Made by a program: the position numbers and the translations under genes. From Elymus sibiricus (lineage: Eukaryota > Streptophyta > Magnoliopsida > Poales > Poaceae): 64,000 nucleotides of DNA. The stretch covers positions 306,678,166 through 306,742,165 of the forward strand of contig CM077666.1 of the NCBI GenBank assembly GCA_039707655.1, in the 5' to 3' direction. Within the stretch, counting starts at the first letter, position 1. Each line of letters opens with the position of its first letter. The notes under the pieces are model-generated. The model was given only the letters and a program-made list of their open reading frames with translations. It searched no databases and was not told the DNA's origin. Below, one piece after another: positions 12,601 to 24,047 of the stretch.

Positions 12601-14284
12601 AGCGCTGCCTTCCGTAATCATCGTTATAAAGCCATAAATAAGCATCAATTTGACTTAAGATTTTGGCCGAGCTGGGTTGCCTGACTCCTGTGCTTACCGC
12701 CTACGTTCCCAATTGTTCGGCTAGGGGGTAAAGGGAGCACCTCTGTGATTGTTACTACCGGGTCATCCGGGTTAGTACCTCAGACTAGGTGAAGCCAAAA
12801 GCTAGCTATCTTAAAGAATATAATTGGTCGGCAATGACGGAAGTGAAAATTTTGGTTCATTAAGACCACAAAGTTCGGGAACTTTCCCCAAACTAAATCC
12901 TCAATATTTTCCTCCCACATTGATCGGAGGTGAGGTTTCATGATCATGGTCAACATGACAGCCTGGGAAAAGGAACTTATAAAGGAACTATTTTTCCCAG
13001 AAGATGTTTCTTACGTTAAATAGTAATATAACATATCTCTCCACGTACCTTTGTTTATAAAACCATATGGCCGGATTGCCTTGTTTGCCGTAAATCTTTG
13101 CCCTCATAAAGGCTTTATAAAGTAGGACAAACACTCCCGCCTACTGGCCGAGGAGGTTGAAGCCGACGGTCGGTCAACAAAGTTTTGTACAATATGGATC
13201 CGAGCGTTAATGATGTAAAGTACTTGGATACATAGAATCATAAATTGTGATTAAAGTCAATTTACTCCGGATATCGATCCTTAATTCAGCCACCCTTGCC
13301 CAAATTAAGGCTCGGGGGCTACTGGGCTTCGCGCTTCTCACTTAAAAGCCATTAACGGGTAACATCGATCCCCTGATCTGGTGTTGCCACCCGAACAGTG
13401 GCTCGGGGGCTACTGCATTGACGATTCAATGCAGAAAATTAAAAGTGCAAAACAGTTTCCGAGGAGATTACAATCCTCAGGTTGGTCGGCCGCACCCGAC
13501 CTGAGTCTCGAGGACTATGCACACCGCGTTTCCATTCCTAAGTATGCGGCCGAGCTAGGAGTTGACCCTCAGGCCGATTTCGCGAATCGACCTGAGTCTC
13601 AGGGGCTACTGGGATCGGTGGTTTTGTTATATCCTTCAGGCGCATCCCGGATTTTAAGCCGGCACACACCTTGAGGGCTTCTGGTTATACATCTCGGCAA
13701 AGAATAAATTGCACCAATCCACAAAAAATCAGCCCACGGCCCACGGCCGAGGTGGTGCACCACCTTGGAAGCAGTCCGGCGTAAAGCTCGGATGCAAGTG
13801 GCTGCCTCCATAGAGGGCGTTTCCGTCATTAAGCTCGGCTGAACTCCTTCAAACTTTTTCAAAGACAAGGTACTCTATGCCTCCTCGGATGCAGTCCGGC
13901 GCTGGAGCTCGGATACAGACCGGCGTTGGAGCTCGGCTGCTAAAATGTACCTCAGATAAAGACCGGCGTTGGAGCTCGGCTGCTAGAAGACACCTTGGAT
14001 GCAGTCCGGCGCAGGAGCTCGGATGCAAAGAGGACACCTCCGCACTGGAAACACTTCGAACCCGAGGTGTGGCGTAAAAAATAAAAGGCATTGATAAAGG
14101 CCGAGAACTTAAAGGACTCCTCGGATTTCCGACGTATGTACTCTTCGGATATACCTCGGCGATCCTCAAGATCCGAGATGGGAAGATTTGTTGAACCAGT
14201 TTTCAAGACCGACGACCAAAGACGAAGAATAGTTCGGAAGAACCGACGAGCATCCCCAACTTGAAGACCGGTTCAGGGGGCTAC

Positions 14285-14704
14285 TGATGGTGTCCTGGAC
14301 TAGGGGGTACTCACCACATCGTCTCCCGACTAGGTGGGTTGAGCCGAGGACCCCATGGCGGTTCACTAATGGGCCACTTTGGGCAGCCCATGACGCATAC
14401 AAGGAAGACTCTACAAGACTTGGTGCACAAGCCGAAGACTCTCCTAAACCCTAGCCCCCCGGTGCATTATATAAACCGAGGCTAGGTTAGTCAATAGATC
14501 ATCTCATATTCATTAGAACAATCTCGTGGTAGATACATGTACTCTATACTACACCCCATATGAATACAATCAAAAGCAGGACGTAGGGTATTATCTCTTC
14601 GAGAGAGCCCGAACCTAGGTAAAATCCGGTGTCCATGTTACCATCGCTCCAAGACGCCTAGCTTAGGACCCCTACTACGAGATATGCCGGATTTAGAACC
14701 GACA
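14285..14704. repeat. 3' LTR of the 9195-14704 element
   Basis: TG...CA boundaries, with TATATAAA at about 14469-14476 as the likely promoter TATA. It is otherwise closely similar to the 5' LTR along its length. Confidence 0.9.
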
Positions 14705-15504
14705 GTCGGTGCCCAATCCTCTGCTGGATCAGACTGAGATGCTGCCGCTGTTAGTGCTAGAGCCAGTGCCGGTGTCGGAGTAGGTGCCGGTGCTTGATCT
14801 GCTATGGCTGCCGATGCTAGAGGTGGTACCGATGTGCGAGACAACAGCGCTCGTCTCTAGTCTGCTTTGATTTCAGACTGCAGCTTTGTAACTTTGCTAC
14901 ACATCCTTCTTAAGCGAGAGTGCACATGAGCAATTCGAACTTCCTCCGGCTTTGTGACCCGGCTCCAATCTTTTTCTTTCCATCTTTTAAAGGCGACAAT
15001 GACTTATTCTGGCGTGTTTGTTAAAGTAAACTACAGTTGATCAGAGGGCTTCAGATTGTACTCAGACAATAGACGGATCCAATTGTGTCCACTAATATAA
15101 GTGATGGACAGTGCCTTCATTATTGACACATCACAAGAAGTGAAACCTGCTAATATAACCATCATAGAGCAAACTGGTTTATTCCGTAACGAATGTGACA
15201 TGGCAAAACCTGCATCCTAAAATTGCAGGAAAAGTAAGAAAACATGACAGTTAATCAATGAGATTTACTTTATGTGACAGGACTTAATCCTTACCAAGAA
15301 ATAACTATCTTCAAGTTCTAAATTGAAGGTTGTTCGTCCAATTACGGGTGGCATGCAGGGCCCCTCCTTACTCCCACAAGCAGGACAGCCCAAAGGTCGT
15401 GACAACTCGTATGGAGCGAAGATCTGCGGGAATGGAAATCCTGGTGGGTGCGATAAACCCTGCAATGCATACATATATTGGAGTGTAACCATAACTGATA
15501 TATA

Positions 15505-15651
15505 CTCCCGCCGTCCACAAAAATAAGACGATCTGGATATTTCAAAATATACTGACTGAATTGAGTGGACAAACATGCCAAAATGTGTCTAACTCTATAT
15601 ACATCTGATTCACAAAAAATGTAAACATCTTATGTCTTTGAACGGAGGGAG
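15505..15651. mobile_element. Stowaway MITE in gene A intron
   Basis: Flanked by TA at 15503-15504 and 15652-15653. The ends read CTCCCGCCGTCC and GAACGGAGGGAG, inverted as in Stowaway (Tc1/mariner) MITEs of grasses. It lies between exons 2 and 3 of gene A. Confidence 0.8.
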
Positions 15652-16267
15652 TACTGTACTGGCATGAAAAAACACAGATATCAAACAATCGAAATTGGTA
15701 TTATAGTGTTCTGAGAATTCACCACAAAACAAAACCGGCAGTACTAACCCATACAGGGTTCACACACACAAATCAAGTACTGAACAATATTACTAACTAC
15801 ACACAAGCCAAGTTACACTAATTAAACTCTGTAGACTATTTCTTGCCACCGACCGACGGGATGTGCCCCACAAAACTGACCAGGCCATGGACATCGTGAG
15901 AGATGTCTATCGGCACCTTCGCCATCCCGTCAAACTTGGAAAACCTAACAGTGTGGTCTTTCCACTCATAAACATGCCGATAAAGATAGGCCGCATTAGA
16001 TTTGTTGGGAAGCTTTACAAGAACCACACCCTTCGTAATCGCAGGCACAACTATGAAATTGTTGTGGTGAAGTACACCCTCGAGAACACGCCTGACAACA
16101 ATGCTATAGGAAAACACTTGTTCATGACATGTAGCTACAAGGACACGGCAGCTGTATAGTTTAGTAGTGCACATCCTCATGTCTTCCAGTTCACACAGCA
16201 TGACTTTGAGAACTTCATCTCCACAGCGGACCTGGTTCTAATTCAAATAGAAACCAATATTTTAATA

Positions 16268-16420
16268 CTGCCTCCGTTCACAAATATAAGATGATTTTCT
16301 ATATTTTACTCCATATACGACTACATATAAGAACAAAAATGAGTGAACAAAGACACTAAAACATGTCTACATCAGATACACAAAAAAGTTAGAACATCTT
16401 ATATTTGTGAACAGAGCGAT
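16268..16420. mobile_element. Stowaway MITE in gene A intron
   Basis: TA flanks at 16266-16267 and 16421-16422. The ends CTGCCTCCGTTCACAAATATAAG and CTTATATTTGTGAACAGAGCGAT are inverted repeats with a few mismatches. It lies between exons 1 and 2 of gene A. Confidence 0.75.
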
Positions 16421-16903
16421 TACTTACAATACCCATAACACAAGTTACTGAGGGTACTATATTCTCTTCCTACAACTAGCATTGATGTTCATAAAGTAGT
16501 TGAAAGTAATCTATAAGAAATCTGTGTTATGTGCAAAAATCATATGCATGTCAACCTCTCGCATGTTTTGGTCAAAAGAGACATTTAGAACCGTCATTTG
16601 GCACACAAAAATCACATGCAAGATCGCCCAGAAAGTTATACTACTAGTACTACGTGTACATTACACAAACATCGCATATTAGCAAGCACTTTCCAAGTTA
16701 CATCAAAAAACATGATCAAGATCGCCAAAAAGATCGTCAACAAGAGATATTACCTCGACCAGCTTAACGAGGGATCCCAGAGAGGTGGCCTTGAGCTTGT
16801 CTGTGGTCGTCTCGGCGGGGTGCTTGCGCTTCTTCAGACTCTGAGCCTCGACGGTTTTGGCCAGAGCCATAGACATCACTTTGGCCGATGCTCCAGGGTC
16901 CAT

Positions 16904-17390
16904 CAAGAAACTGTCAAATAGAAATAAAAGGAAAGAAAACGATAATCAGAAACCCAAAAGAAGAACAGAGAGGGAGTTAGGATCGGTCGCGGGGTTGCAT
17001 AAGATGACTAGAACGGAAGTATAGCAGCACCATTGATGCGCTCACCTTTCCTTCTTCGGGAGAGAAGAACAATGGCAGAAGCGAGTTGGGGTTTTCTTGA
17101 TGAAATGAGGAACAAGATGAGGGAGAAGCGAGTGGGGTTTTCTTGAAGAGAGAAAGATGAGGAAGAAGAGTCAAATGATGGTTGCTTCGTCCGTCCAACT
17201 TACTGCTGGAAAGGTGGGGTTTTGTGATTTGACGCCTCATGGGGCATTACTACGGCACTACGATCGTGGTAAGTCCACCGTGCAGTTGCGCACTCTAGTG
17301 CGGAGTAATTTGGTGCATGGCAAGTGGACCCCAATGTTGACTGTCCCACACGTCGGCGAAAGTGAGTAGCAATGTTCCCAGCGACCGTGG
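16904..17390 (-). promoter_or_regulatory. 5' leader intron and upstream module of gene A (copy 2 of 3)
   Basis: A TTTGACAG acceptor lies 7 bases before the ATG at 16903, and an AAAG|GTGAGC donor lies near 17047, suggesting an intron in the 5' leader. Beyond it, 17180-17360 repeats the module found upstream of gene B: CTTCGTCCGTC, CTGGAAAGGTGGGGTTTTGTG and GTGCAGTTGCGCACTC. Confidence 0.5.
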
Positions 17391-17798
17391 AGGAGGATCC
17401 GCGCAGTAGAGCGTCTCCACTATTTCTTAAAAAAATATTTTTTTATTACAGCAAGCGTTTCCACTCTTACGACGGAGGACTGCGAAACACGGCAGCCACT
17501 TGAACTTACACTACTAGTACTCCTACTACTAGGCATGTGCAATGGTTCATACAGCAGTCTTGTCTTGTTGCCAGTGTAGTAAGATATGATGATAAAAAAT
17601 GATGTATAGTAAACTGATTATACCACCCGAAGAAAAGTAACGGATTATAAATAAATCTGTTGTGAGGGATATTGTTGCGAGTGTTTCAGCATATTTTTGG
17701 TTTACATCGTGGCTAGTATTCATGAATACGGTCCTGGGTGGGTCCCCTGCGTGTACGTGCCTTCCATCCCGTGCTACCTCACCGTACAGTCGACCTAT
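17391..17798. other. Non-coding gap
   Basis: No gene or named repeat recognised; AT-rich in the middle. Confidence 0.4.
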
Positions 17799-17803
17799 GG
17801 TGG

Positions 17804-18679
17804 TGTCGGTGTATAAAACATGGGTATTTTATACCCTGACTTATGCACAGATAGCAGCAGCCTCCTTGCCGGCCGAGCCTTGCCGGGAACCGCCAAGACT
17901 AAGACTCAAGACCCAGTTGCGGAATCCACTGGAGAAAAGCTCAAGATACAGCACCAACATGCACTCAACTAATACCGAAGATGAAGAAGTTCCTTGTTTG
18001 CAAGGCCAAACCGGCAAGGGGAAGACTCGGCAAGCTCCGTACCGGCAAGCTTCTACCAGTCCTCTGGCGCTCCACCTCACCGCACAGGTGTTCGCTAATA
18101 GATGAGGTGTCGACCGCGCAGATTGGTTGGCGAGGCTTGTCGGGCACGTGTCAGCACGCTAGGGACAGAATTTGCCTTTAATGACACCCGTCTAGGAGGC
18201 GTGTCAGGATAATACGAGGTAGTTGGGCGAGCGGTGCAGAAACCTTGCCGGGACTACCTCTCCACATGACACCTAACAGTGCATTTAATGCTTTTGTCCT
18301 AAACTGGCAGAGTTAGGTATGATAGCACTATTGCTATCTAATCGCTATGTAATTACTGTTTTGCCACTGTGGTGACCCCTTGAGCTATAAAAGGAGGGCC
18401 AAGGCAACAGTTAGAGGGATTCGGACCCCTTTCCAAACACTCGCACGTCTCGCGTAGCAGCCTTCCCCGCACCTTGCCGGGAGAAGCGTTCCTTGTACTT
18501 GTGCTTTCACACATCCAATACACCAAAAGCAGGAGTACGGTTTTACGCTTCTCAGCGGCCCGAACCTGGGTAAATCCCTTGCGTATTCCATTGTTCATGC
18601 TCTTTGTGCACGTTGATTCCCCCCCCCCCACCGAACCACAAGGGGTTGGATGGCCCCATAGATGTTCGTACCCACGACA
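17804..18679. mobile_element. Solo LTR
   Basis: Begins TGTCGGTG, ends CCCACGACA, and is flanked by the 5-bp duplication GGTGG (17799-17803 and 18680-18684). It contains GCTATAAAAGG near 18384 as a promoter TATA, and a terminal GCGGCCCGAACCTGGGTAAA block of the kind found in the 3' part of grass retrotransposon LTRs. A single LTR with its own duplication means the rest was lost by LTR-LTR recombination. Family not assigned. Confidence 0.8.
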
Positions 18680-18684
18680 GGTGG

Positions 18685-19046
18685 AGTACTATTATTTTTA
18701 GCAGACACGGCAACCGGAGAAGTAGAATCAAGGGATGGAGGCGGCAGCCGCTCCGGAAGGGTGTCTCCGGAGGATTGACATCCAGTGGCATGCTGTGCGC
18801 ATGTCACCTATGAACAATAGGGTAACATGCCCATTTTTTTAACGTCTGATCGAGAATGAACGGTGAGATCAATGTCAATAGTACTCAGGGTATAGTGCAC
18901 GGAGAGTATGCTGCTACAGTACTTGATCGAACAGGAACCATACGAAGCACGCCTCTATAGTGTTCTGTGCTACAGTGACTGTTTTGGACCGTCTGAGTTT
19001 GATCCAACAGTCATGTTACGTCCTGACATGCCCATGCAGAGGATGC
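18685..19046. other. Non-coding gap 3' of gene D
   Basis: No feature supported. Confidence 0.4.
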
Positions 19047-19762
19047 CTAAACAGCACCGAAGTCCCTCTGCTTCTCCAGACGCACAACGGTGGTGATGCA
19101 GGGTCCCACTGCCCGCAGAGCCCGCTCCCGTTCGACGGGAGCCAGCTCGTCAAAGACAACATCCAATGGCACAAATGGATTCCGGTGACGAAGCCCGGAG
19201 AGGATTCGCCCGGCAACGGCGACGGCTGCCCGCACCCCCTTCTTGTCCAGCGCCGCCCCACCACCGTGTGGAGACGGTTCAGCTCCTCGGAGATATAGGT
19301 GAAGAAGGAGACCAGGTCAGGAAGCCACAGCTCATTGAAATCGATGGGGTGGTCGAACGGGTTTCGCTCGACAGCCGGCATGGTCGCGCTAGCACGACGG
19401 TAGGCATTGCGCAGCTGCAACACTTGCATGGCAACATGGTCCAGCAAGTGGTTGAGGCGATCTTGGACCTCGTCATGATCGGCCCACTCGCACTCCAGCC
19501 GGCTCGCCTTCAGGGCAACCTGGCCGCCTAGGGTATCTCCCGCTTTCTGCAACAACGCCGCCGATGCCTCAAGCATCTTTGTGGTGGACTCCTACCGCTT
19601 TTGAAGCTCCGTGAACTCCCGCTCATAATGAAGGAGCATGGCACTCTTCTCCTCCCTGAGCTCACGGATCTCCACGTCCTTGGCCCTGAGCTCCGCATCT
19701 TTGGCCTGGAGCTCCTCTATCAGGCGCCTCACCTGAGACTCCGTGATCTGGTGCGCCGCCAT
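19047..19762 (-). pseudogene. Gene D: coiled-coil cargo protein, broken
   Basis: ATG at 19762 opens a strongly coiled-coil N-terminus (MAAHQITESQVRRLIEELQA followed by AKDAELRAKDVEIRELREEK) that meets an in-frame TAG at 19592-19594. The same frame continues as a helical region with LNHLLDHVAMQVLQLRNAYR. Near 19240 the reading must shift to LDKKGVRAAVAVAGRILSGL and on to a TAG at 19047-19049. The full product would be about 238 residues. It is single-exon and lies in Y upstream of the X1 insertion, downstream of a partial copy of the module also found 5' of genes A and B. I do not recognise the family. Confidence 0.55.
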
Positions 19763-20300
19763 GGAACCCGGTAGAAGCAATGGGGAAAGGAAGCAAAGGG
19801 GGCGAAATGGCTGGAAGGCAATGCAATCTACGGGAAGGCGAAGGGATCGGGGTAAATCTTTTGGTTTTCACCATGGGAAACCCCAGTCGATGCCATTTCA
19901 CATCAGGGGGCCGTGGGTTTTACTGGCGGAGTCATCATGACTAATTCCTGCTGCGCCTACTCTCGTCAAACAAAAAAAGAATCCTGCCGCGCCCAAGGAC
20001 CAAAGCAACGCAGCGGTGGATAGTATTTTAATTTACCAAGCGGCAAGGAGGGAAAAAATGCTTGAAAAAACATGCTTGTACTTGGCGGGAAAGGTGGGGT
20101 TTTCTGATTTGATGACTCATTACTTCGGCGCTACGACCGAGGAGGACCCAGAAACCGCGCGGTGGGTGTCCCACACTCCCACCGTCCCATGTCTCAGTAA
20201 GGAAGAAAATATGCATGCACCACCGGGAAGGACCCAGAAACCACGCGGTAGGGTGTGCCACGTCTCAACACGGAGGAAAATGTGCGCGTAAAAATATATG
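19763..20300 (-). promoter_or_regulatory. Upstream region of gene D with module copy 3
   Basis: Contains GGAAAGGTGGGGTTTTCTGATTTGATG near 20090-20115 followed by a GCTACGACCGAGG block, matching part of the modules upstream of genes B and A. A second short duplication (GGACCCAGAAACC...CGCGG) lies at 20144-20250. Confidence 0.4.
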
Positions 20301-20899
20301 AGACATAGCTATTGTAAGAACTCGGGACCCAGCCAGTTGGTCGAAAACACCCAACTAACCACACAGCTTCATCATGCTAACGTGGCACGGAGGATAGGTG
20401 TGGTTAGCTCCGTCTCGACCAACCACAAGGTCTCTTGTTCCTAGGCGATTCATCTATTTTCCAAGCATTTTTTAGTTATAATAACACCACGGCCAGCTCG
20501 CGCCGCTCTTCGTGTTTGCCCGTGCGTCTAAAGGTTGTAGATGGAGAGGAGAGAGAGATCGCAGACATGAGACCAGCCAGTAAGTGAGTCAACGTTCATG
20601 CACGTGCTGACGAGCCACTCCCTCTACTCTGCTCAACGTGATACAGTATAAAATCAAGTTATGCGAAAAGCCAACAACCGCTGCTATTTCTGGCTATCGA
20701 CGTACGCTTTGTAGTCCAGGTTGCTGGCTCAAATGTCGTCCTTCTAATTTTTTATTTTTAGGTCCAAATTTGTTCCATGATGAGTGGGACCCCCGTGTGT
20801 TGTTCCGATATTTCTGTGTACGAGGGATTTTTTGCACAAACACTTTGCGCGGTTAGACAAGTTACGGCACTAGTTACACATATTTTACAAGTTTAGGAA
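20301..20899. other. Non-coding gap
   Basis: No gene or known repeat recognised. Confidence 0.4.
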
Positions 20900-21399
20900 C
20901 AAAAGTGACAGCGGCGGAGAATATCACGTGCTCCCCGTGGCTTAGATGCTACGGTGATACGAGATTCTACGTCGTTGGATCTGATATCCAATGGCATGTG
21001 AGTAGTCTTTGTACTTTTGTGCAATTCCCAAACTCTTCGAGGGCTTTGTTGCAAAAAAACATACAGACCTCCTGTGAGATCCAGTGGCTCCCAGGAGCTC
21101 GTATGATGGTATCATCTAAGGTGTGGGAGAACCCGATATTCTCACGTATGAGAGAATATAAGGTGCTCCCCGCAGCTTAGCCGCTACGGCGATACGAGCT
21201 TCTAGCAGTCGTTGGATCTGAGATCCAATGCCATGTGTGTAGTATTTCTACTTCTGCGCAATTCCCAAACTCTTTGAGGCCTATGTTGCAAAAACATTCA
21301 GACCTCCTAATGGGAGCCGTTAGATCTCCCGGGAGCTCGTATCACCGTTGTATCTATGGTATGGGAGCACCCCATATTCTCCCGCGCAAGAGAACATCA
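20900..21399. repeat. ~232-bp tandem units of Y, continued at 37085
   Basis: GTGCTCCCCGTGGCTTAGATGC near 20930 and GTGCTCCCCGCAGCTTAGCCGC near 21161 start two units, each followed by GGCGATACGAG, ATCCAATG and AATTCCCAAACTCTT. A third unit starts at 37085 (TCAGGTGCTCTCGCTGCTTGG), immediately after X1, showing that X1 inserted in this array. Confidence 0.7.
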
Positions 21400-21930
21400 C
21401 ACTGGTGTAGTGAGCTGCTATACAAACGATTTTTAACCCCTTTCTGCGGCGGAGTTTTAAACCGTCGCCTTGCCTGTGTGTGCGATAGGGGGGTCCTTCC
21501 CACACGACCCAAAAATCATCGGGGATAGGTCCTCTGGTCACACATGCTGGGCAAAATGAGCTCGTGTGCGATCGGGCGAGCCATTGCATACAATTATACA
21601 GGCCCAATCATTTCCGTTCATATGTAAATCCCACACAGTGAATCCCAGACAAACATTTCCGTTCGTATGTACATCCCACATAGTGAATCCCAGACAAACG
21701 TTTCCGTTCGTATGTACATCCCACACAGTGAATCCGAGCCAAACTTTTCCGTTCGTATGCACATCCCACACAGTGAATCCCAGACAAACGTTTCTGTTCG
21801 TATCTACATCACACACAGTTTTCTGTATAGCCTCGTCTGTGATAGGTGTAACGATCACACATGCTCTGCCTCCGTAAACCGTTTGCGTTATTCAAGTATA
21901 TCACACACGCTTTTGCTGCTAGAACCGTTT
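21400..21930. repeat. X1 left subterminal region with 45-bp repeats
   Basis: The first 95 bp match the left end of X2. From 21611 to about 21835 a 45-bp unit (TTTCCGTTCGTATGTACATC followed by CCACACAGTGAATCC) repeats five times. The open reading frames across it are a consequence of the unit length being divisible by three. Confidence 0.8.
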
Positions 21931-22152
21931 GTAACGTTCCATGACCCATTTAGTAGGTTTATTAGTTTACTATTAATAATTCCAGTATTAAGCAAAATCA
22001 CATTTCATATCAAACAGTTGTTTGCCAATTTCATATTAGGCACATAAATATATTATAACATCACAGTACGATAGGTACGTGAAAACAACACAGTACAGCA
22101 TATAGCTAGTTCACCTTCATAAGCACAATATTAGAACAATATATTCATTTCC

Positions 22153-23514
22153 CTAATTGACTGATGAATGATCAGCCAAATTAGTCTTCTCCACCTTTGC
22201 TTTCAGTTTACTTAGAACCTGTTTTGCACTGACCAACTGGGAAAGTGCCTCCTCCTTCGCAAACACCATCTTAGCAAAGTCTAATTTAAAAAAATCTGAG
22301 CTCATTCTCCATCTTCCTCTTTTTTTCCAGTACCTTGAAATATTCTTCAGCGTTGACAACATTTTCTCTAAGCCTATCTCTATTCTCTTCCTCAAACATG
22401 CTCCAGAGCTTTGCTAGGCACATCTTCAAAGACGGTGGCCACTCTTGATCAACCCATTCCAGGTAAGAACACTTCCGTTCATCCTATAATATTTAAAACT
22501 AAATTAGTTACAATTGTAGGGAAAATGGGTTTCTAGCAACATAGAAAATCACCACATAGATATTTTGAAAAACTGAAAAAGCATGTTTATTATGACATAT
22601 CTTCTCAAAAAGTTCAATGTGCACATGAATTAATTGCTACTGAGACAACAACCAAATTCAGAAACATCACAAGCTATAATTAAGTTCTTAGTCAGGTACT
22701 ATAATAACAAATTGACCATTTTATGAGGAAGCTAAATATAACTGCAACAGCACAGCGACAGTGTTTCAATGCCATCAAATTAATACTAATAGGTATGTAC
22801 ATGCAGAAATTTAATAACATTGAACTAATACCAATAAATGCCCTCCACTGTGTAGGACAAAACCGGTGTCAGATCAACTATTGCTACATTTGGCACAGGT
22901 ATCCTGCACCGCCGACTCGTTGCCAGAGGAAAAATTCAGGGAACCGGAGCACCTAGTTGCTCCGATGCCCAGTTCCTTCCTGCCATAAAGTATTAGTATT
23001 TTATTGCTTGGTTGCTCGGATGTGTGGAGCAAAGTTGGGTGCACAAACTGCTGAAGCGGTGCCAAATAATTTTCTCAGGGCACTGTTGATAAGATGGCAA
23101 CAGTTTTTAGATACTAGGTAGAAACTTTGACAGTGTCTTAATCACATCCATATTAACATAGCACAGTGTCAGTGTCTGAATCACATCTAACAAATGATTT
23201 GTAACAACGAAAGTGGGGCTAACCTTCTCTGCACATGCCAGACATTTCCTCCCACTGTCCACAGATTCAAAAACCACTAACTTCACACATGGAGATTGAT
23301 GGTGACAACGAGCAGGCAGATCTTCAGCTACCCCACTCCATTCCTTGCAAGCTACAAGAGGAACAAATGGCTCAAATCGGTCTCCGGGTTAAAATCCTTT
23401 ATTACAAATCAGAACCCTAAGCCTAGGGGGGCGAGAGAGAGGAGAGAGGCATACCCGGCTGGTGACATACTCGTCGGAGGAGGAGGAACCGCTGTAGAGG
23501 TCAAAGAAGACCAT
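22153..23514 (-). pseudogene. Gene C: GRF-type zinc-finger plus coiled-coil protein
   Basis: Three exons on the minus strand: 23455-23514 (MVFFDLYSGSSSSDEYVTSR, donor GTATGC), 23224-23343 (acceptor GCAAG, donor GTTAGC) and 22153-22483 (acceptor TTATAG). All joins keep phase 0. Exons 2-3 give CHHQSPC, then SVDSGRKCLACAEK, then CSYLEWVDQEWP, which is the Cys/His and GR(K/R)...C...C...W pattern of GRF zinc fingers. A helical, Lys/Glu-rich C-terminus follows. A T7 run (A7 at 22288-22294 on the plus strand) shifts the frame by one base, so translation stops at TAA there; without one T the frame continues to the TAG at 22153. Small GRF proteins of this layout are common in Triticeae repeats. It occupies the left cargo slot of X1. 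Confidence 0.7.
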
Positions 23515-24047
23515 GGCGTCCGCGGCGGTCGAATGCGAGACGGCAAGAGCAAGGAAAGAAAGCGAGGAAGCGGCTATAGCTTGGGAAGGAAGGAAGGAGT
23601 AAACAGGGGAAATGTGGCTCGTGGTCGGGGAGAAAAGGGGGTGGGAAGGGGGGAAGAGTTAGATATTTTGGCGGTAGGCAAAAAATTTGAAAGGTGGGGG
23701 GGGGGACTTGGCGCACAGTGTCATCGGACACATTTCACTTTGAACAAATGTGTGCATCGCAAACGATTCTTCTGCTTTAAGCGCAGGCAATGAGTTTGAG
23801 CACTCGAATTTTGGTGGAAATTTCCCTGGGTATAGTGCTCATCCACGTCATTGCATATTTAACATCACTTGCTAATTTGGGGGATACACAAAAGAGCCTA
23901 CGGCACACGGACCACACTTACTGAATCGAGCAATTTTAGTAATTAAACAGAGCCAGTTGACCTAAACATTGCTCTAACAAAAGACCAGCGTTATAAACAA
24001 AGCCTAAGTACACATCATTTAAACAAAGCCGCCAACGCGCCGCCGCC
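23515..24047. other. Intergenic: upstream of C, downstream of M1
   Basis: Purine/G-rich at 23560-23710 with a G9 run near 23696; AT-richer after 23740. No gene supported. Promoter of gene C is expected here, but no TATA is assigned. Confidence 0.4.

Larger units (their letters stand above)
9195..14704. mobile_element. Non-autonomous LTR retrotransposon in gene A exon 4
   Basis: Two LTRs start TGATGGTGTCCTGGACTAGG and end GAACCGACA, with GTCGG duplicated at 9190-9194 and 14705-14709. Removing it joins gene A exon 4 in frame. The 4.67-kb interior shows no gag, protease, reverse transcriptase or integrase. It holds internal duplications of about 710 bp (for example 11950-12030 against 12660-12760), a cluster of short GTCCGGCGCTGGAGCTCGG-type repeats at 13760-14030, and repeated polypurine-like CGGGGGCTACTG motifs. 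A polypurine tract GTTCAGGGGGCTAC directly precedes the 3' LTR. Family not assigned. Confidence 0.9.
8549..16903 (-). pseudogene. Gene A: B3-domain protein gene split by an LTR retrotransposon
   Basis: Inferred exons on the minus strand: 16754-16903 (ATG at 16903, MDPGASAKVM, donor GTAATA); 15881-16231; 15295-15459 (GLSHPPGFPFPQ, acceptor TTGCAG, donor GTAAGG); 8912-15216 minus the 9195-14704 insertion; and 8549-8803 (KIPRAMRESF, stop at 8549). All junction phases agree at phase 0. Exons 3-4 form one B3-like domain ending NWIRLLSEYNLKPSDQL. A Pro/Ala-rich linker follows, and the last exon carries a second B3-like half with GWSRFKTQSNLAVEDDVRI. Exon 4 has in-frame TAG, TAA and TAG stops and a frame change before TEYTKVLTKTN, so it is decayed. 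An intact product would be a nuclear DNA-binding protein of roughly 500 residues. The second exon is not recognised. Confidence 0.6.

Noticed and set aside
21566..21877. ORF with perfect 15-residue repeats
   Set aside because: Produced by a 45-bp subterminal repeat; no start context or homologue, and repeats are open in several frames.
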